From Gimesia maris (lineage in GTDB: Bacteria; Planctomycetota; Planctomycetia; Planctomycetales; Planctomycetaceae): DNA of 64,000 nt. The position numbers and the translations under genes were made by a program. Shown piece by piece: positions 26,588-35,466 of the stretch. The notes beneath the pieces were generated by a model that was given only the letters and a program-made list of their open reading frames with translations, had not been told where the DNA came from and did no database searches. The stretch is from positions 950,001 to 1,014,000 of the forward strand of contig NZ_CP042910.1 in the NCBI RefSeq assembly GCF_008298035.1. The letters run 5' to 3'. The first letter of the stretch is position 1. Each line of letters opens with the position of its first letter.

Positions 26588-29500
26588 TCAGTTGATCAAC
26601 AGGCCGGCGTAGCCGACCACCCGGGAGGAATCCCCGGTCACATCGCCTGAAGTGGCATAGCCCACTTGTTCTATCTGGTTTAGTTTGCCCATTTTCTGCA
26701 GCGTTTTCATCACGATGACTGCTGGCAGGACGCCACACATGGAAATATGGTACTCACGAACCGTTTCCAGCAGGCCCTCGGGGTCCAGCGACCGCATTTT
26801 CTCGAGTGCCAGTTCGTCCAGTCGACGATTTTCCTTGTCTGTGGCAAAGTGATTCATGTCGCTGGAAATCAATAACAGCGGCGGTTCGGGCATTTCCTGA
26901 ATCACGCGCGCCAGTCCCGCGGCAAACTCTTCGCAGCGTGGCAGGTTGCCACTGCCGATGACAATACCGATAACTTTGGCATCCGGTGCCAGGCGTTGAA
27001 TCAGCGGAAGTTCCACTTCAATGGCATGTTCGCTGCGATGGGCGGCGGCATCCAGTTCCAGTCCCGGGATCTGTTCCGCGAGTTTTTGTGCCAGCGCGCG
27101 ATCGGAATTCAGGTTGCCACCGGGTAACTGCCAGGCCTGATGCGGTGCGACCGCCCAGTCGACTCCCTCGCGTGTGTGTTTGGGGCCGATGACGATAATC
27201 GTGGACGGGAGCTGAATCCGGTTCAGGACGCGGGCTGCGATTTTGCCCGAGTATTTCCAGCCCGCATGGGGCACCATCGCTGCAGCCCAGGGTTGAGCGT
27301 CTACTTGATCATGGAATAATTCCCCCAGCTGGGCGGTCATTCTGGCGGGGTCAGCGGGATAAAACGTCCCCGCGACTCCCGCTGGTCTGATTTCAGTTCC
27401 GAGTTCGGCACGGGGGCGGTTTACAATCTGAAAACGGGAGGTAGTGGTCTGCACCGCCAGGCTGAGAACCTGAACCGTTTCCGGTTGTTCGCAACTCAGG
27501 GCCTGTTGCGCTGCTTCCAGCAGATTTCGAGTGTCCTGATCTCGATCATGACACCAGGCATTTTTTTGACCGTCAATGAGCAGCAGACTGCGTTGCTGAA
27601 AATCAAAGTCTAGCAGATCATTTTGAGTCAGAGTGCCATGCATGGCCGGGTCGGATGCCAGCACCAGTTTGATTTGAAATTCGCCCGATTTCAGATTCAG
27701 TCTGGAAATGATCTGTGCCAGTTGCTGACAGAGTGAAAACACCGTGGACTGCATGGGAAATGTCTGCTTCAGAGCCCACTTGGAAAGAATCAGTTCTTCG
27801 TCTGTGCCCGTTCGCGATAACAGCAGCGCGACTCCCTGCAGATTCGTATCGGAGACCGCATCACAATAATAGGAGGGCACCTGGCCTTTGAGTAACGCGT
27901 CGACCGTTGATTGAATGTATTGCAGATACTGGGCAAATTCGCGCGGTCCCAGAATGGTTTTCGCCTGTTTTTCAGGAGCGAGGTCGACAAGCTCTGTGAA
28001 ACTGGCAGCGCAGGAGATTCCCTGAAATCGCAATAAGGTGGTGCCGGAATCTTTCCAGGCAGTCGGGGGGAGACCCGCTTTGATACAGGTCTGGTTCAGG
28101 AATTCTTCAGCATCCCAGCCGTGATCAAGGGGCACGCCAGGCAGCAGTAATCCACTGCGACCATCGGCACGAATCTGCAATCCATGCTGTCCGACGACCA
28201 CTGCATCAATCCGGTCTGCGCCCTGTTCAGGAACTGTTTCCAGTCCGGACAACAGCCAGACTTCAAGATCAAGATGAGCCAGTTCACTGGGGGAAACCGG
28301 GGGGAAGCGGGGATCATCCTTCGCCGCACGAACCGCAGCCTGCTGCAAAGCCTGTCCCAGTGGAAGTGGCTGGCCAAAGCTGCCGCAACAGGACCGTAAC
28401 TGTCTCTGACGTTTCAGGCTGACAAAGGCACCGCTCACGGTTTTGTCCTGCAGTTCTCCCAGAGGAATCTCCACAGGCCTGCTGTGCGTGACGGTACCTG
28501 CAACGACAGCCGCTGCCTGCTGCAGGAGTGCCTGTTCCTGATCGGTGCTGAGTTCCATGACTTGCGTTAGCTGGTTGGGCTGCATCGTCGCAGGACCTTT
28601 CTGAGGCTCGGTGTTGCCTGGTCGCGAAAGAGGACTGTTTTTTAAGATGGACTGGATATCAACGGGCAGTCTTTTCTGACCCCAGTTGCCCGGCTTGTCA
28701 CTGAAATTGCCTGGGATTTCTGTATCACAATTGCCACAGCGATTTCCCCGTAATGCATATTTCCCTAACTGATACCAGTTACGTTCGATGAGTGTCTGCT
28801 GACATTGCGGGCAGCAGGTACTCTGTCGGACGACATCATTCACGTTTCCAGTGTAAACATATTTGAGGCCGGCGGCGAGGGCGATCTCACGGGCACGGAC
28901 CAGTGTTTCCGGCGGCGTGCCCCCGCGATCCCGCATGCGGAAATCAGGATGGAAGGCCGAGAAATGCAGCGGTACATCGGGGCCGATTTCGTTCAGAATC
29001 CAGTCGCACATCTGTTGAAATTCGCCGTCGTTATCATTCGCCTGCGGAATGACCAGATTCGTAATTTCGAACCAGACGTCCGTTTCGTGTTTCAGCCACT
29101 TGAGGGTATCGAGGACCGGTTGTAAATGCGAGAGCGTGATACGGTAATAGAATTCTTCAGTAAATGCTTTCAGATCGACGTTCGCAGCGTCGATGTGTTC
29201 GAAGAAATCCGCCCGCGCCTGTTCGGTAATATAGCCGGCTGTGACGGCGACGGTTTTTACTCCGCGGGCATGACAGGCTTTGGATGTTTCAATCGCGTAT
29301 TCTGACCAGATGATAGGATCGTTGTAGGTAAACGCGACACTCTGGCAGCCCAGTTGCGCAGCGACTTCGGCAATTTCGTCTGGCAGTGCCCGGGCGCTTA
29401 AGCGTTCGATTTCTCTCGATTTGGAGATATCCCAGTTCTGACAGAACTTGCAACCCAGGTTGCAGCCTGCGGTCCCGAAGGAGAGGACACTGGAGCCGGG

Positions 29501-29767
29501 ATAAAAATGGTTTAATGGCTTTTTCTCGATGGGATCGACACAGAAGCCGGTACTGCGACCAAACGTGGTCAATGCCATCTTGCCGCCGATGTTCTGGCGA
29601 ACAAAACAGAATCCACGGTCATTTTCTGACAGCGCGCAGGCGCGCGGACAGAGGTCGCAGATGATTTTTTCACCTTCTGTATGCCACCAGCGGGCGGGGT
29701 AAAGTCCCGAATCCAGATCAGACGGATCTACTGCCGGCGTCATGATAGGTAGCGTTTTCTCTGCCAT
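26588..29767 (-). CDS. AmmeMemoRadiSam triple fusion: radical SAM + AMMECR1 + Memo
   Basis: A 1059-residue protein joining three families usually encoded separately. Residues about 20-345 are an AmrS/PflA-like radical SAM enzyme with the [4Fe-4S] motif C102-NLG-C106-KF-C109, followed by a zinc-ribbon (STCCPQC ... RCGNCDTEIPG). Residues about 395-590 are AMMECR1 (LRSCCGSFG in place of LRGCxG; GLLLPGVPLDHGWDAEEFLN). Residues about 590-785 match nothing I know. Residues about 790-1059 are Memo, with VPHAGWKYSG, GPKHT, SEHAIEVELPLIQRL, SSDMNHF and MCGVLPAVIV, the metal-site residues of that family. The three families co-occur widely; their joint reaction is unknown. I chose the ATG at 29767; an in-frame TTG at 29797 is an alternative and neither has a strong ribosome binding site. 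Confidence 0.92.
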   Translation of the reverse strand: MAEKTLPIMTPAVDPSDLDSGLYPARWWHTEGEKIICDLCPRACALSENDRGFCFVRQNIGGKMALTTFGRSTGFCVDPIEKKPLNHFYPGSSVLSFGTAGCNLGCKFCQNWDISKSREIERLSARALPDEIAEVAAQLGCQSVAFTYNDPIIWSEYAIETSKACHARGVKTVAVTAGYITEQARADFFEHIDAANVDLKAFTEEFYYRITLSHLQPVLDTLKWLKHETDVWFEITNLVIPQANDNDGEFQQMCDWILNEIGPDVPLHFSAFHPDFRMRDRGGTPPETLVRAREIALAAGLKYVYTGNVNDVVRQSTCCPQCQQTLIERNWYQLGKYALRGNRCGNCDTEIPGNFSDKPGNWGQKRLPVDIQSILKNSPLSRPGNTEPQKGPATMQPNQLTQVMELSTDQEQALLQQAAAVVAGTVTHSRPVEIPLGELQDKTVSGAFVSLKRQRQLRSCCGSFGQPLPLGQALQQAAVRAAKDDPRFPPVSPSELAHLDLEVWLLSGLETVPEQGADRIDAVVVGQHGLQIRADGRSGLLLPGVPLDHGWDAEEFLNQTCIKAGLPPTAWKDSGTTLLRFQGISCAASFTELVDLAPEKQAKTILGPREFAQYLQYIQSTVDALLKGQVPSYYCDAVSDTNLQGVALLLSRTGTDEELILSKWALKQTFPMQSTVFSLCQQLAQIISRLNLKSGEFQIKLVLASDPAMHGTLTQNDLLDFDFQQRSLLLIDGQKNAWCHDRDQDTRNLLEAAQQALSCEQPETVQVLSLAVQTTTSRFQIVNRPRAELGTEIRPAGVAGTFYPADPARMTAQLGELFHDQVDAQPWAAAMVPHAGWKYSGKIAARVLNRIQLPSTIIVIGPKHTREGVDWAVAPHQAWQLPGGNLNSDRALAQKLAEQIPGLELDAAAHRSEHAIEVELPLIQRLAPDAKVIGIVIGSGNLPRCEEFAAGLARVIQEMPEPPLLLISSDMNHFATDKENRRLDELALEKMRSLDPEGLLETVREYHISMCGVLPAVIVMKTLQKMGKLNQIEQVGYATSGDVTGDSSRVVGYAGLLIN

Positions 29768-29814
29768 GGCTCTTATAAAAAAAGAAAAGCGTATCAATGG
29801 ACAACAAGGAAGGG

Positions 29815-29855
29815 GGCCCTGACCTTCAGAATAATTTATTCACAAGGACAGGGCC
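29815..29855. repeat. Long imperfect inverted repeat in divergent intergenic region
   Basis: GGCCCTGACCTT (29815-29826) pairs with AAGGACAGGGCC (29844-29855) with one mismatch, and the 17-base loop itself contains GAATAA-t-TTATTC. No T-run follows on either strand. It lies 50 bases upstream of the AmrSAB start and in the leader of plsY. It may be an operator or an RNA hairpin. Confidence 0.6.
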
Positions 29856-30018
29856 AATAGTAAGTTCCAACTTTTAGACTTTTGAGTTGATGAGAACCAT
29901 CCTTTCTCGCAAGTCGGCAGGATTCGTCCGTAAAAGTCGTCTCAACAGGTAATGCTACCTGTTGTTGTATTTTCTGGCGCAAGTCAGGTATTATCACAGC
30001 ACGTTGATCAACTGCCAT
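29836..30018 (-). CDS. Possible 60-residue small protein (doubtful)
   Basis: An ATG at 30018 opens a 60-residue frame on the minus strand ending YYWPCPCE, overlapping the plsY start by two bases. Residue composition is plausible, but codon use (ATA, CTA, TTA, AGA, low GC at third positions) is unlike neighbours, and the region also folds into hairpins. I list it as an alternative to a structured leader RNA. Confidence 0.2.
   Translation of the reverse strand: MAVDQRAVIIPDLRQKIQQQVALPVETTFTDESCRLARKDGSHQLKSLKVGTYYWPCPCE
29874..29974 (+). ncRNA. Candidate structured leader or small RNA upstream of plsY
   Basis: On the plus strand a closing stem GACTTTT (about 29877) with AAAAGTC (about 29932) encloses GAGAA-ccatcct-TTCTC and GGA-TTCG-TCC. 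Next is a perfect 9-bp hairpin CAACAGGTA-atgc-TACCTGTTG (29943-29964) followed by TTGTATTTTC, which could be a weak intrinsic terminator. This could be an attenuator for plsY or a small RNA. It matches no RNA class I recognise. Confidence 0.3.
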
Positions 30019-30748
30019 GTCTCTACTTCTATTATACGAAACTGTCCACTCGATGTTTGCAGATTATTTCTGGATTTTTGTGGCGGCCTGCTCTTATCTG
30101 GCCGGTTCTGTCCCTTTTGGGCTCCTGGTAGCAAAAGTGTTTACTGGTACGGATATCCGTAAAGTGGGCAGTGGCAATATCGGCGCCACCAATGTGGCTC
30201 GGACACTGGGGGCCAAATGGGGCGTCCTGGTACTTCTGCTGGATGCGCTAAAAGGACTGCTGCCTGTCTTACTGATTCCGCCTCTGTTTGTGAGCCCGGA
30301 ATCTCCCGCGTTTGATCATGCCCGTGTCTTGAGTGGTGTCGCAACCATCCTGGGGCATATGTTTCCCCTCTGGCTGGGTTTTCGGGGGGGCAAAGGCGTG
30401 GCGACCAGCCTGGGTGTGATTCTGGTACTGGGCCCGTGGTCGACGCTGGTGGTGGTCATCGGTTTTGCATTGACATTTCTGCTGACAAGGATTGTTGCTT
30501 TGAGTTCAATCGTCGCCGCGATTGCGTTTGGCGTGGCGCAATTCATTCAACTGGGGTCCGCCGCGTTCACACAACAGAAGTGGAGCCTGGCGGCTTTCAG
30601 TATTGCAGTCCCGCTGTTGATCATTATCCGTCACTGGAGCAATCTGGGGCGGATCATGCGGGGAGAAGAGAAGAAATTCTCGTTCGGCAGCCGTAAGAAA
30701 TCGGCAACAGCTGAATCTGAATCCGGCAATGGGGAGAGTGCTTCGTAA
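30017..30748 (+). CDS. plsY: PlsY glycerol-3-phosphate acyltransferase
   Basis: A 243-residue integral membrane enzyme that transfers acyl from acyl-phosphate to glycerol-3-phosphate, the first step of phospholipid synthesis. Family motifs are present: GSVPFGLLVAKV (about 30-41), VGSGNIGATNVARTLGAKWG (motif 1, 51-70), LGHMFPLWLGFRGGKGVATS (motif 2), and SNLGRIMRGEEKKF (motif 3). About six membrane helices are visible. The final 25 residues are a charged, low-complexity tail. Two starts are possible: ATG at 30017 or at 30053 (MFADYFWIF); neither has a clear ribosome binding site, so I keep the longer. It lies behind a hairpin-rich leader. Confidence 0.93.
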   Translation: MSLLLLYETVHSMFADYFWIFVAACSYLAGSVPFGLLVAKVFTGTDIRKVGSGNIGATNVARTLGAKWGVLVLLLDALKGLLPVLLIPPLFVSPESPAFDHARVLSGVATILGHMFPLWLGFRGGKGVATSLGVILVLGPWSTLVVVIGFALTFLLTRIVALSSIVAAIAFGVAQFIQLGSAAFTQQKWSLAAFSIAVPLLIIIRHWSNLGRIMRGEEKKFSFGSRKKSATAESESGNGESAS

Positions 30749-30861
30749 CAGGTCAAAGCGTTGCGGAAGTTTGCCACAGCGATCAAATCATCATGATTTA
30801 ATCGCAGGCAGTGGTCTACTCTTAAGAGATTTCTGCGTCGTGCAGAATAAGGGGAAGGCCG

Positions 30862-31095
30862 TTATAGTTCTACACGAATATTGTTGGTCAGGGCATACTG
30901 GTCGATTTCACTCAACGCGGCATGAGTAGCCAGCTGTTTGTGGTAAAATGAATCGGTCCGCCCGGAAAGAACCACGATCTCACCCAGAATATCAACTTTA
31001 AGCGACTGCACCTGGCTGCCAGTCCGAAATGTGATGGTCTGCTCAATTTTCTGGGAAAGCTGTTTTGCTTTCTGCGAATAGGTTTCTACTGTCAT
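30862..31095 (-). CDS. Small BON-like domain protein
   Basis: A 77-residue protein resembling a single BON domain: helix (TYSQKAKQLSQKIEQTI), then QSLKVDILGEIVVLSGRTDS with the conserved hydrophobic strand and Gly, a helix with HKQLATHAAL, and a final strand NNIRVEL. BON domains bind membranes, phospholipids or peptidoglycan. No signal peptide is visible. An excellent AAGGAGG precedes the ATG, so this is a real gene. A hairpin (AGCCTG-tttt-CAGGCT, 31116-31131) sits immediately upstream of that site. Confidence 0.75.
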   Translation of the reverse strand: MTVETYSQKAKQLSQKIEQTITFRTGSQVQSLKVDILGEIVVLSGRTDSFYHKQLATHAALSEIDQYALTNNIRVEL

Positions 31096-31592
31096 TCAAA
31101 ATCCTCCTTGAATAGAGCCTGTTTTCAGGCTTGTGATAGCGATACCAGAATCAATCGGATCGTCGTTTCAATTCGTCAAAACTACGGTCGTTTCCCTGGG
31201 TACGCCCTTGGCAAATTACCATCAGACAACATTTTGTGTTGCAGCCAGAAAGTTGATGCTGGACAGTCGTGGCATTCAAGGCGGGTGGCTCTAAAGCAGC
31301 AGACTCGTGAAACTCAAGAACGACAAGCGATAAACATCGTTCCGCTTCCGGCAGAACACAACTCCATTTTCTGTTATGGCAAATCTCAGTCAGTGAACTC
31401 TTTGCTGGAACTTCAAAAAAAGCAAATCGTGGACTCAAGGTTCCTCTCGCTTGAGAGTACAATTTCCATTTTGCTCCACTGAATTCTTAACGATGTAAAT
31501 TTATCCGCCCGCTTCCCATTCGTCAAACAAAATTCTCAACGAATATTTCGATTCGGCGGAAATAACTTTCTGAGAAAGCGGGCGTCTCAGAC
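31096..31592. other. Intergenic stretch of about 500 bases
   Basis: Apart from the BON gene's ribosome binding site and the hairpin at 31116-31131, I see no supported gene. Two opposing open frames (31108-31482 plus, 31151-31462 minus) overlap each other and lack ribosome binding sites. The minus one is Cys-rich and was considered and rejected. Confidence 0.45.
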
Positions 31593-32921
31593 TTACTTCT
31601 GGTCTGAATTCCAGATCCAGACCAGCGCATCCGGTAAAACCGCTTTCCCGTGGCGGCTGCTGTGAATCCCATGGCCGGTGACAAACCAGTAGTCATAACC
31701 GCTGTAGGCCAGGGCAGCTGCCATCCGCTCGTTATTCAGAAACCAGTTACCCAGTTTATTGTCCAGATCATTATCCCCATCCTGTAAAAAGACCTTAAGT
31801 GGTTTGGGGGGATATGTTTTGCGAATCAGACCAGGGTAGTCGTGTGCTGTCTTCCACGGGCCAAACTGGTCGAGGGGAATCGTATTGTTCTTGCGAGAGG
31901 GATAATCACTGATTCCCCGGAAATCACAGAAACTGCCCACAAAGGAAATCACCTTCTGAAACAGGTCGGTTCGATGCCAGGCTGCCGTAAAAGCACAACT
32001 ACCGCCGGAAGAAGCGCCACAGATCAGATGGTCTTCCGGTTTCTCGGAAATCCGGTACTGCTGACGCAGGGCGGGCAGCATTTCCTGGTCCAGGAAAGTC
32101 GCATACTGCGCCGTACAGGTGTCATACTCATTGCTGCGGTTGCGAATCTCCGATTTCCCTTTTCCGTTTGCGGGAATCACGCCGGGATTGATGAAGACGG
32201 CAATGGAAACCGGGACCTTTTTCGCATGAATCAGGTTATCCAGCACGATCGTCGCGTTGCCATCGCCGTGACAGTATCCGCCACCATCGGTAAAGACGAT
32301 CAGTTTGGCGGGGGGGCCTGTTTGGGAATACTGGGCGGGCACATAAACCCACCAGTCGCGAACTGTGCCCGGGTACTGTTTCGTACTCTTAAAAGCAGGC
32401 ATCTGGGTGAGCTTTCCCTGGGGAACTCCAGCTTGTTTAAGGCTTTCGGGAGCCCATTCGTAGCTTTCAAAACCGAATCGGTTGGAGCGACTTGTCTCCA
32501 GCCGTTTGCCGTTGACGCCGAACTGGTAGTGGGCAGAAGAAAAATCAGGGAATTTTTCAATACGGGCGAAATAACCGGAGTCTCCCAGTTCGACCATCGG
32601 CCACTGACGATCTTTCTCTGCGAAAATGATGACTTCGTCACCCGGGTTTGCTTTCAAAAACCAGCCCGCAAAACCGCCGCCATCGTCGGTCTTTTCGATC
32701 AACGCTTTATGATTGCCTTTGGTTAAATCTTTTTCTTTCTGATATCGCTTTTTGAAGTAGTCCAGAACCTGTTGCTGATTCTCCTTGCTGACCGGTGTTT
32801 TGAGTAACTTCGAAACATCAGACAGTTTTTGTGGTGCCGCGGTCAGCGGACTTTTCATTGTCAGCAGCGACAACATGATTATGGTCAGTGGAACAGCGGC
32901 GCGAAGAGGGCAATATTTCAT
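31593..32921 (-). CDS. Exported enterochelin-esterase-like alpha/beta hydrolase
   Basis: A 442-residue protein with a signal peptide (VPLTIIMLSLLTMKSPLTAA). The mature part begins with a poorly recognised 120-residue domain, then an esterase-D/enterochelin-esterase-like hydrolase: YPGTVRDWWVYVPAQY, KLIVFTDGGGY (oxyanion region), the nucleophile in LICGASSGGSCAFTAAW, an acid in DGDNDLDN, and the histidine in TGHGIHSSRHG. It probably cleaves an ester outside the cytoplasm; the substrate is unknown. I chose the ATG at 32921 with GGGAG upstream; an in-frame start at 32954 would displace the signal. Confidence 0.82.
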   Translation of the reverse strand: MKYCPLRAAVPLTIIMLSLLTMKSPLTAAPQKLSDVSKLLKTPVSKENQQQVLDYFKKRYQKEKDLTKGNHKALIEKTDDGGGFAGWFLKANPGDEVIIFAEKDRQWPMVELGDSGYFARIEKFPDFSSAHYQFGVNGKRLETSRSNRFGFESYEWAPESLKQAGVPQGKLTQMPAFKSTKQYPGTVRDWWVYVPAQYSQTGPPAKLIVFTDGGGYCHGDGNATIVLDNLIHAKKVPVSIAVFINPGVIPANGKGKSEIRNRSNEYDTCTAQYATFLDQEMLPALRQQYRISEKPEDHLICGASSGGSCAFTAAWHRTDLFQKVISFVGSFCDFRGISDYPSRKNNTIPLDQFGPWKTAHDYPGLIRKTYPPKPLKVFLQDGDNDLDNKLGNWFLNNERMAAALAYSGYDYWFVTGHGIHSSRHGKAVLPDALVWIWNSDQK

Positions 32922-33131
32922 GGCAGGAAGCTCCCGTAGCAGGATTCTGGTCAACAGGTCAATTAACGTTTTCTATCAGGCAATGTGCTCCATCTGGATT
33001 ACTTGAATTACCTGAGTTCTCTGATTCGTTTTCGCTTGCTTTATTACACTGGCTATGGGAGTGATTTGCAATTCCGGGCACTCTTGAACTTCAAATCTTA
33101 CGATTCGTTCCAGAAATTGGATGCTGTCCGT

Positions 33132-33159
33132 TTGGATCGACTCCGCTTCCAGCTACAAT
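33132..33159 (+). promoter_or_regulatory. Predicted sigma-70-type promoter for coaD
   Basis: TTGGAT (33132-33137) and TACAAT (33154-33159), 16-base spacer; it would give a leader of about 40 bases before the GTG at 33204. Confidence 0.45.
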
Positions 33160-33203
33160 AAATACAACTGGTTCACAGTCAACTTTCCTGGAAAGGCAGT
33201 TTC

Positions 33204-33734
<531 letters not shown>

Positions 33735-33772
33735 CGTCTGCTGGGCTGGTTGTTCAAAAAGGAGATCTCATC

Positions 33773-34366
33773 ATGGTCAAAACCGCATCCACAATGCTTC
33801 CACTGGGAACACAGGCTCCCGACTTTTCATTGAAGAATGTCGATGGGTCAACTGTTTCCCTCAGCGACTTCAGTGACTCCAAAGGACTGCTGGTCATTTT
33901 CATGTGCAACCATTGCCCGTTTGTCATTCATCTGCGCGAAGCATTGGCTTCCTTTGCAGATGAGTACATGGAAAAAGGTCTGGCGGTTGTTGGTATCAGT
34001 TCCAATGATGTAGCCACACATCCCGACGACAGCCCGGAGAAAATGGTCGAAGAAGCCAAATCCGCCGGCTATCACTTCCCCTATCTTTACGATGGCACAC
34101 AGGAAGTCGCCAAAGCCTACAAGGCGGCCTGCACCCCTGATTTCTTTCTGTTCGATCAGGAACAGAAACTCGTTTACCGTGGACAGTTTGATGACAGTCG
34201 ACCAGGCAGCGACAAACCGATTACCGGCGCCGATCTGAAAGCGGCCTGCGATGCTGTCCTGGCGGGATCGCCTGTAACGGAAGATCAGAAGCCGAGCATC
34301 GGCTGTAACATCAAATGGCAGGAAGGTAAAGAACCCGAATACTTCACCGGTCAGCCTGCCGTCTAA
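33773..34366 (+). CDS. Peroxiredoxin/AhpC-TSA-like thioredoxin-fold protein
   Basis: A 197-residue cytoplasmic thioredoxin-fold protein of the PRX-like group. It has GTQAPDFSLKNVDGSTVSLS, then FMCNHCPFVIHLREAL with a CxxC (CNHC) site, VVGISSNDVATHPDDSPEKM, and CTPDFFLFDQEQKLVYRGQF. The CxxC and the CTPDFFLFD strand suggest a thiol reductase or peroxidase; the electron donor is unknown. AAGGAG precedes the ATG at a good distance. It ends just upstream of an intrinsic terminator (34384-34423), so it closes a transcription unit with coaD. Confidence 0.85.
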   Translation: MVKTASTMLPLGTQAPDFSLKNVDGSTVSLSDFSDSKGLLVIFMCNHCPFVIHLREALASFADEYMEKGLAVVGISSNDVATHPDDSPEKMVEEAKSAGYHFPYLYDGTQEVAKAYKAACTPDFFLFDQEQKLVYRGQFDDSRPGSDKPITGADLKAACDAVLAGSPVTEDQKPSIGCNIKWQEGKEPEYFTGQPAV

Positions 34367-34383
34367 GGCATCAGTCTCTCTAC

Positions 34384-34423
34384 AAAAAAGCTCTCTTTGT
34401 TTTTTAGCGAAGAGGGCTTTTTT
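34384..34423 (+). terminator. Intrinsic terminator after the peroxiredoxin-like gene
   Basis: AAAAAAGCTCTCTT pairs with AAGAGGGCTTTTTT (one G-U wobble) around a loop, followed by T residues; it ends 57 bases past the stop. Confidence 0.8.
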
Positions 34424-34672
34424 AATGCGCTGTTTTCAGGGGAGAGCAGCCTGTGAGGTGAACCGGTTTCAAATGGTGATTCAGTTTGTAGCGATGCTGA
34501 TGGTATGTATTCCCGGTTTGACACCTCTTGTGTCTCTCAGAAAAATCAGGTGTCCGGGTGTGCGGTAAATGCTTCGCCAGCCTGAATGCAGGCGGGCAAG
34601 TCGGTAGTTGCTCTGAAAATGCAGTGATACGCAACTACAGACATTTCCCTCTGTTTTCCCGGAAAACTGGAA

Positions 34673-34702
34673 TTGGAATCAAAACTCACATTGGTGTATA
34701 CT
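34673..34702 (+). promoter_or_regulatory. Possible promoter of the sigma-factor operon
   Basis: TTGGAA (34673-34678), 18-base spacer, TATACT (34697-34702). It would produce a leader of about 200 bases containing the small frame at 34741. Confidence 0.4.
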
Positions 34703-34740
34703 TATGGATATGGTTCCGGTCAGTTTGAGGGGATTTAATC

Positions 34741-34806
34741 GTGAAATCTGGTCAGGAAGGAAGGGATCCTGAAATCTCTGTCGAATTCAGCAAATTGAAG
34801 AGGTAA
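34741..34806 (+). CDS. Possible 21-residue leader peptide
   Basis: A GTG at 34741 opens a frame of 21 codons ending TAA at 34806 (peptide begins MKSGQEGRDPEI). GAGGGGA lies eight bases upstream, a much better site than that of the following sigma-factor gene. It may be a leader or uORF affecting the sigma-factor mRNA. Its shortness makes it uncertain. Confidence 0.3.
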   Translation: MKSGQEGRDPEISVEFSKLKR

Positions 34807-34908
34807 TTCACATATTCTGTGTACGATTGCCTTAGTAGGAGACTTTGTTTTTGTATTTGAAGTCAGGAATATTTATCATATTACCACCGGTTGAATGAAG
34901 TCATCTGT

Positions 34909-35466
34909 ATGAGCATTGAACAGGAACAGACAGACCTGCCCGACGAACTACATGTGAAATTTCTCCATGTATTTACGCAGCACCGAAATCAGATCTATTC
35001 GTATATCTTTTCGTTGCTGCCCAACCGGGATGATGCGGAAGATGTCTTTCAGAGAACCAGTCTGATTCTCTGGAAAAAATTTGCAGACTACGATGAAACC
35101 TGCAGTTTTTTTTCCTGGGCTTGTGGCGTGGCTTTTTATGAAGTCAAAAATTTCATGCGTGTGGCTCAGCGAAAGCGTTTGCAGTTTCGAGATGATGTCA
35201 TTCAGCAACTGGCTGATGAACGTGCTGAGATTCCACAACTCAAGCTGGATGTACGTGCTACAGCGTTAGAAGAGTGTATGCAAAAACTGAAAGCGAAAGA
35301 CCGTAAGCTGGTGAACCAGGTCTATCGTGATCAGATACCTGTGAAAGATTTAGCGGAAGTCGCCGGAGCTGCAATACAGACTCTGTATAACAGGCTCAAT
35401 CAGATTCGTCGTCAATTAACTCACTGTATAGAACGGACTGTCTCTTATACAGGAGAGGGAAAATGA
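34909..35466 (+). CDS. ECF-type RNA polymerase sigma factor
   Basis: A 185-residue sigma-70 family protein with regions 2 and 4 only. Region 2 reads HRNQIYSYIFSLLPNRDDAE followed by DVFQRTSLILWKKFADYD and FFSWACGVAFYEVKNF. Region 4 reads KLVNQVYRDQIPVKDLAEVA, then IQTLYNRLNQIRRQL. It resembles the planctomycete-specific ECF groups whose partner is a FecR-like membrane protein. I chose the ATG at 34909; a TTG at 34891 is in frame. Its stop overlaps the ATG of the FecR-type gene (ATGA), so translation is coupled. It probably activates its own operon and the genes after it; this is inference. Confidence 0.9.
   Translation: MSIEQEQTDLPDELHVKFLHVFTQHRNQIYSYIFSLLPNRDDAEDVFQRTSLILWKKFADYDETCSFFSWACGVAFYEVKNFMRVAQRKRLQFRDDVIQQLADERAEIPQLKLDVRATALEECMQKLKAKDRKLVNQVYRDQIPVKDLAEVAGAAIQTLYNRLNQIRRQLTHCIERTVSYTGEGK

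Larger units (their letters stand above)
34424..34908. other. Leader region of the sigma-factor operon, rich in inverted repeats
   Basis: No long gene is supported. The region has several perfect short hairpins: GACAC/GTGTC at 34520-34534, GCCTG/CAGGC at 34580-34593, and GTAGTTGC/GCAACTAC at 34604-34638. A promoter candidate (34673-34702) and a tiny reading frame (34741-34806) follow. It is probably a regulated 5' region. Confidence 0.45.

Noticed and set aside
31151-31462. Cys-rich 103-residue open frame on the minus strand
   Set aside because: No ribosome binding site, no domain pattern, and it overlaps another open frame on the opposite strand. A genome-wide search for repeats of it would be needed to reopen the case.
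34528-34728. 66-residue open frame in the sigma leader
   Set aside because: No ribosome binding site, overlaps several perfect hairpins, and shows no domain pattern.
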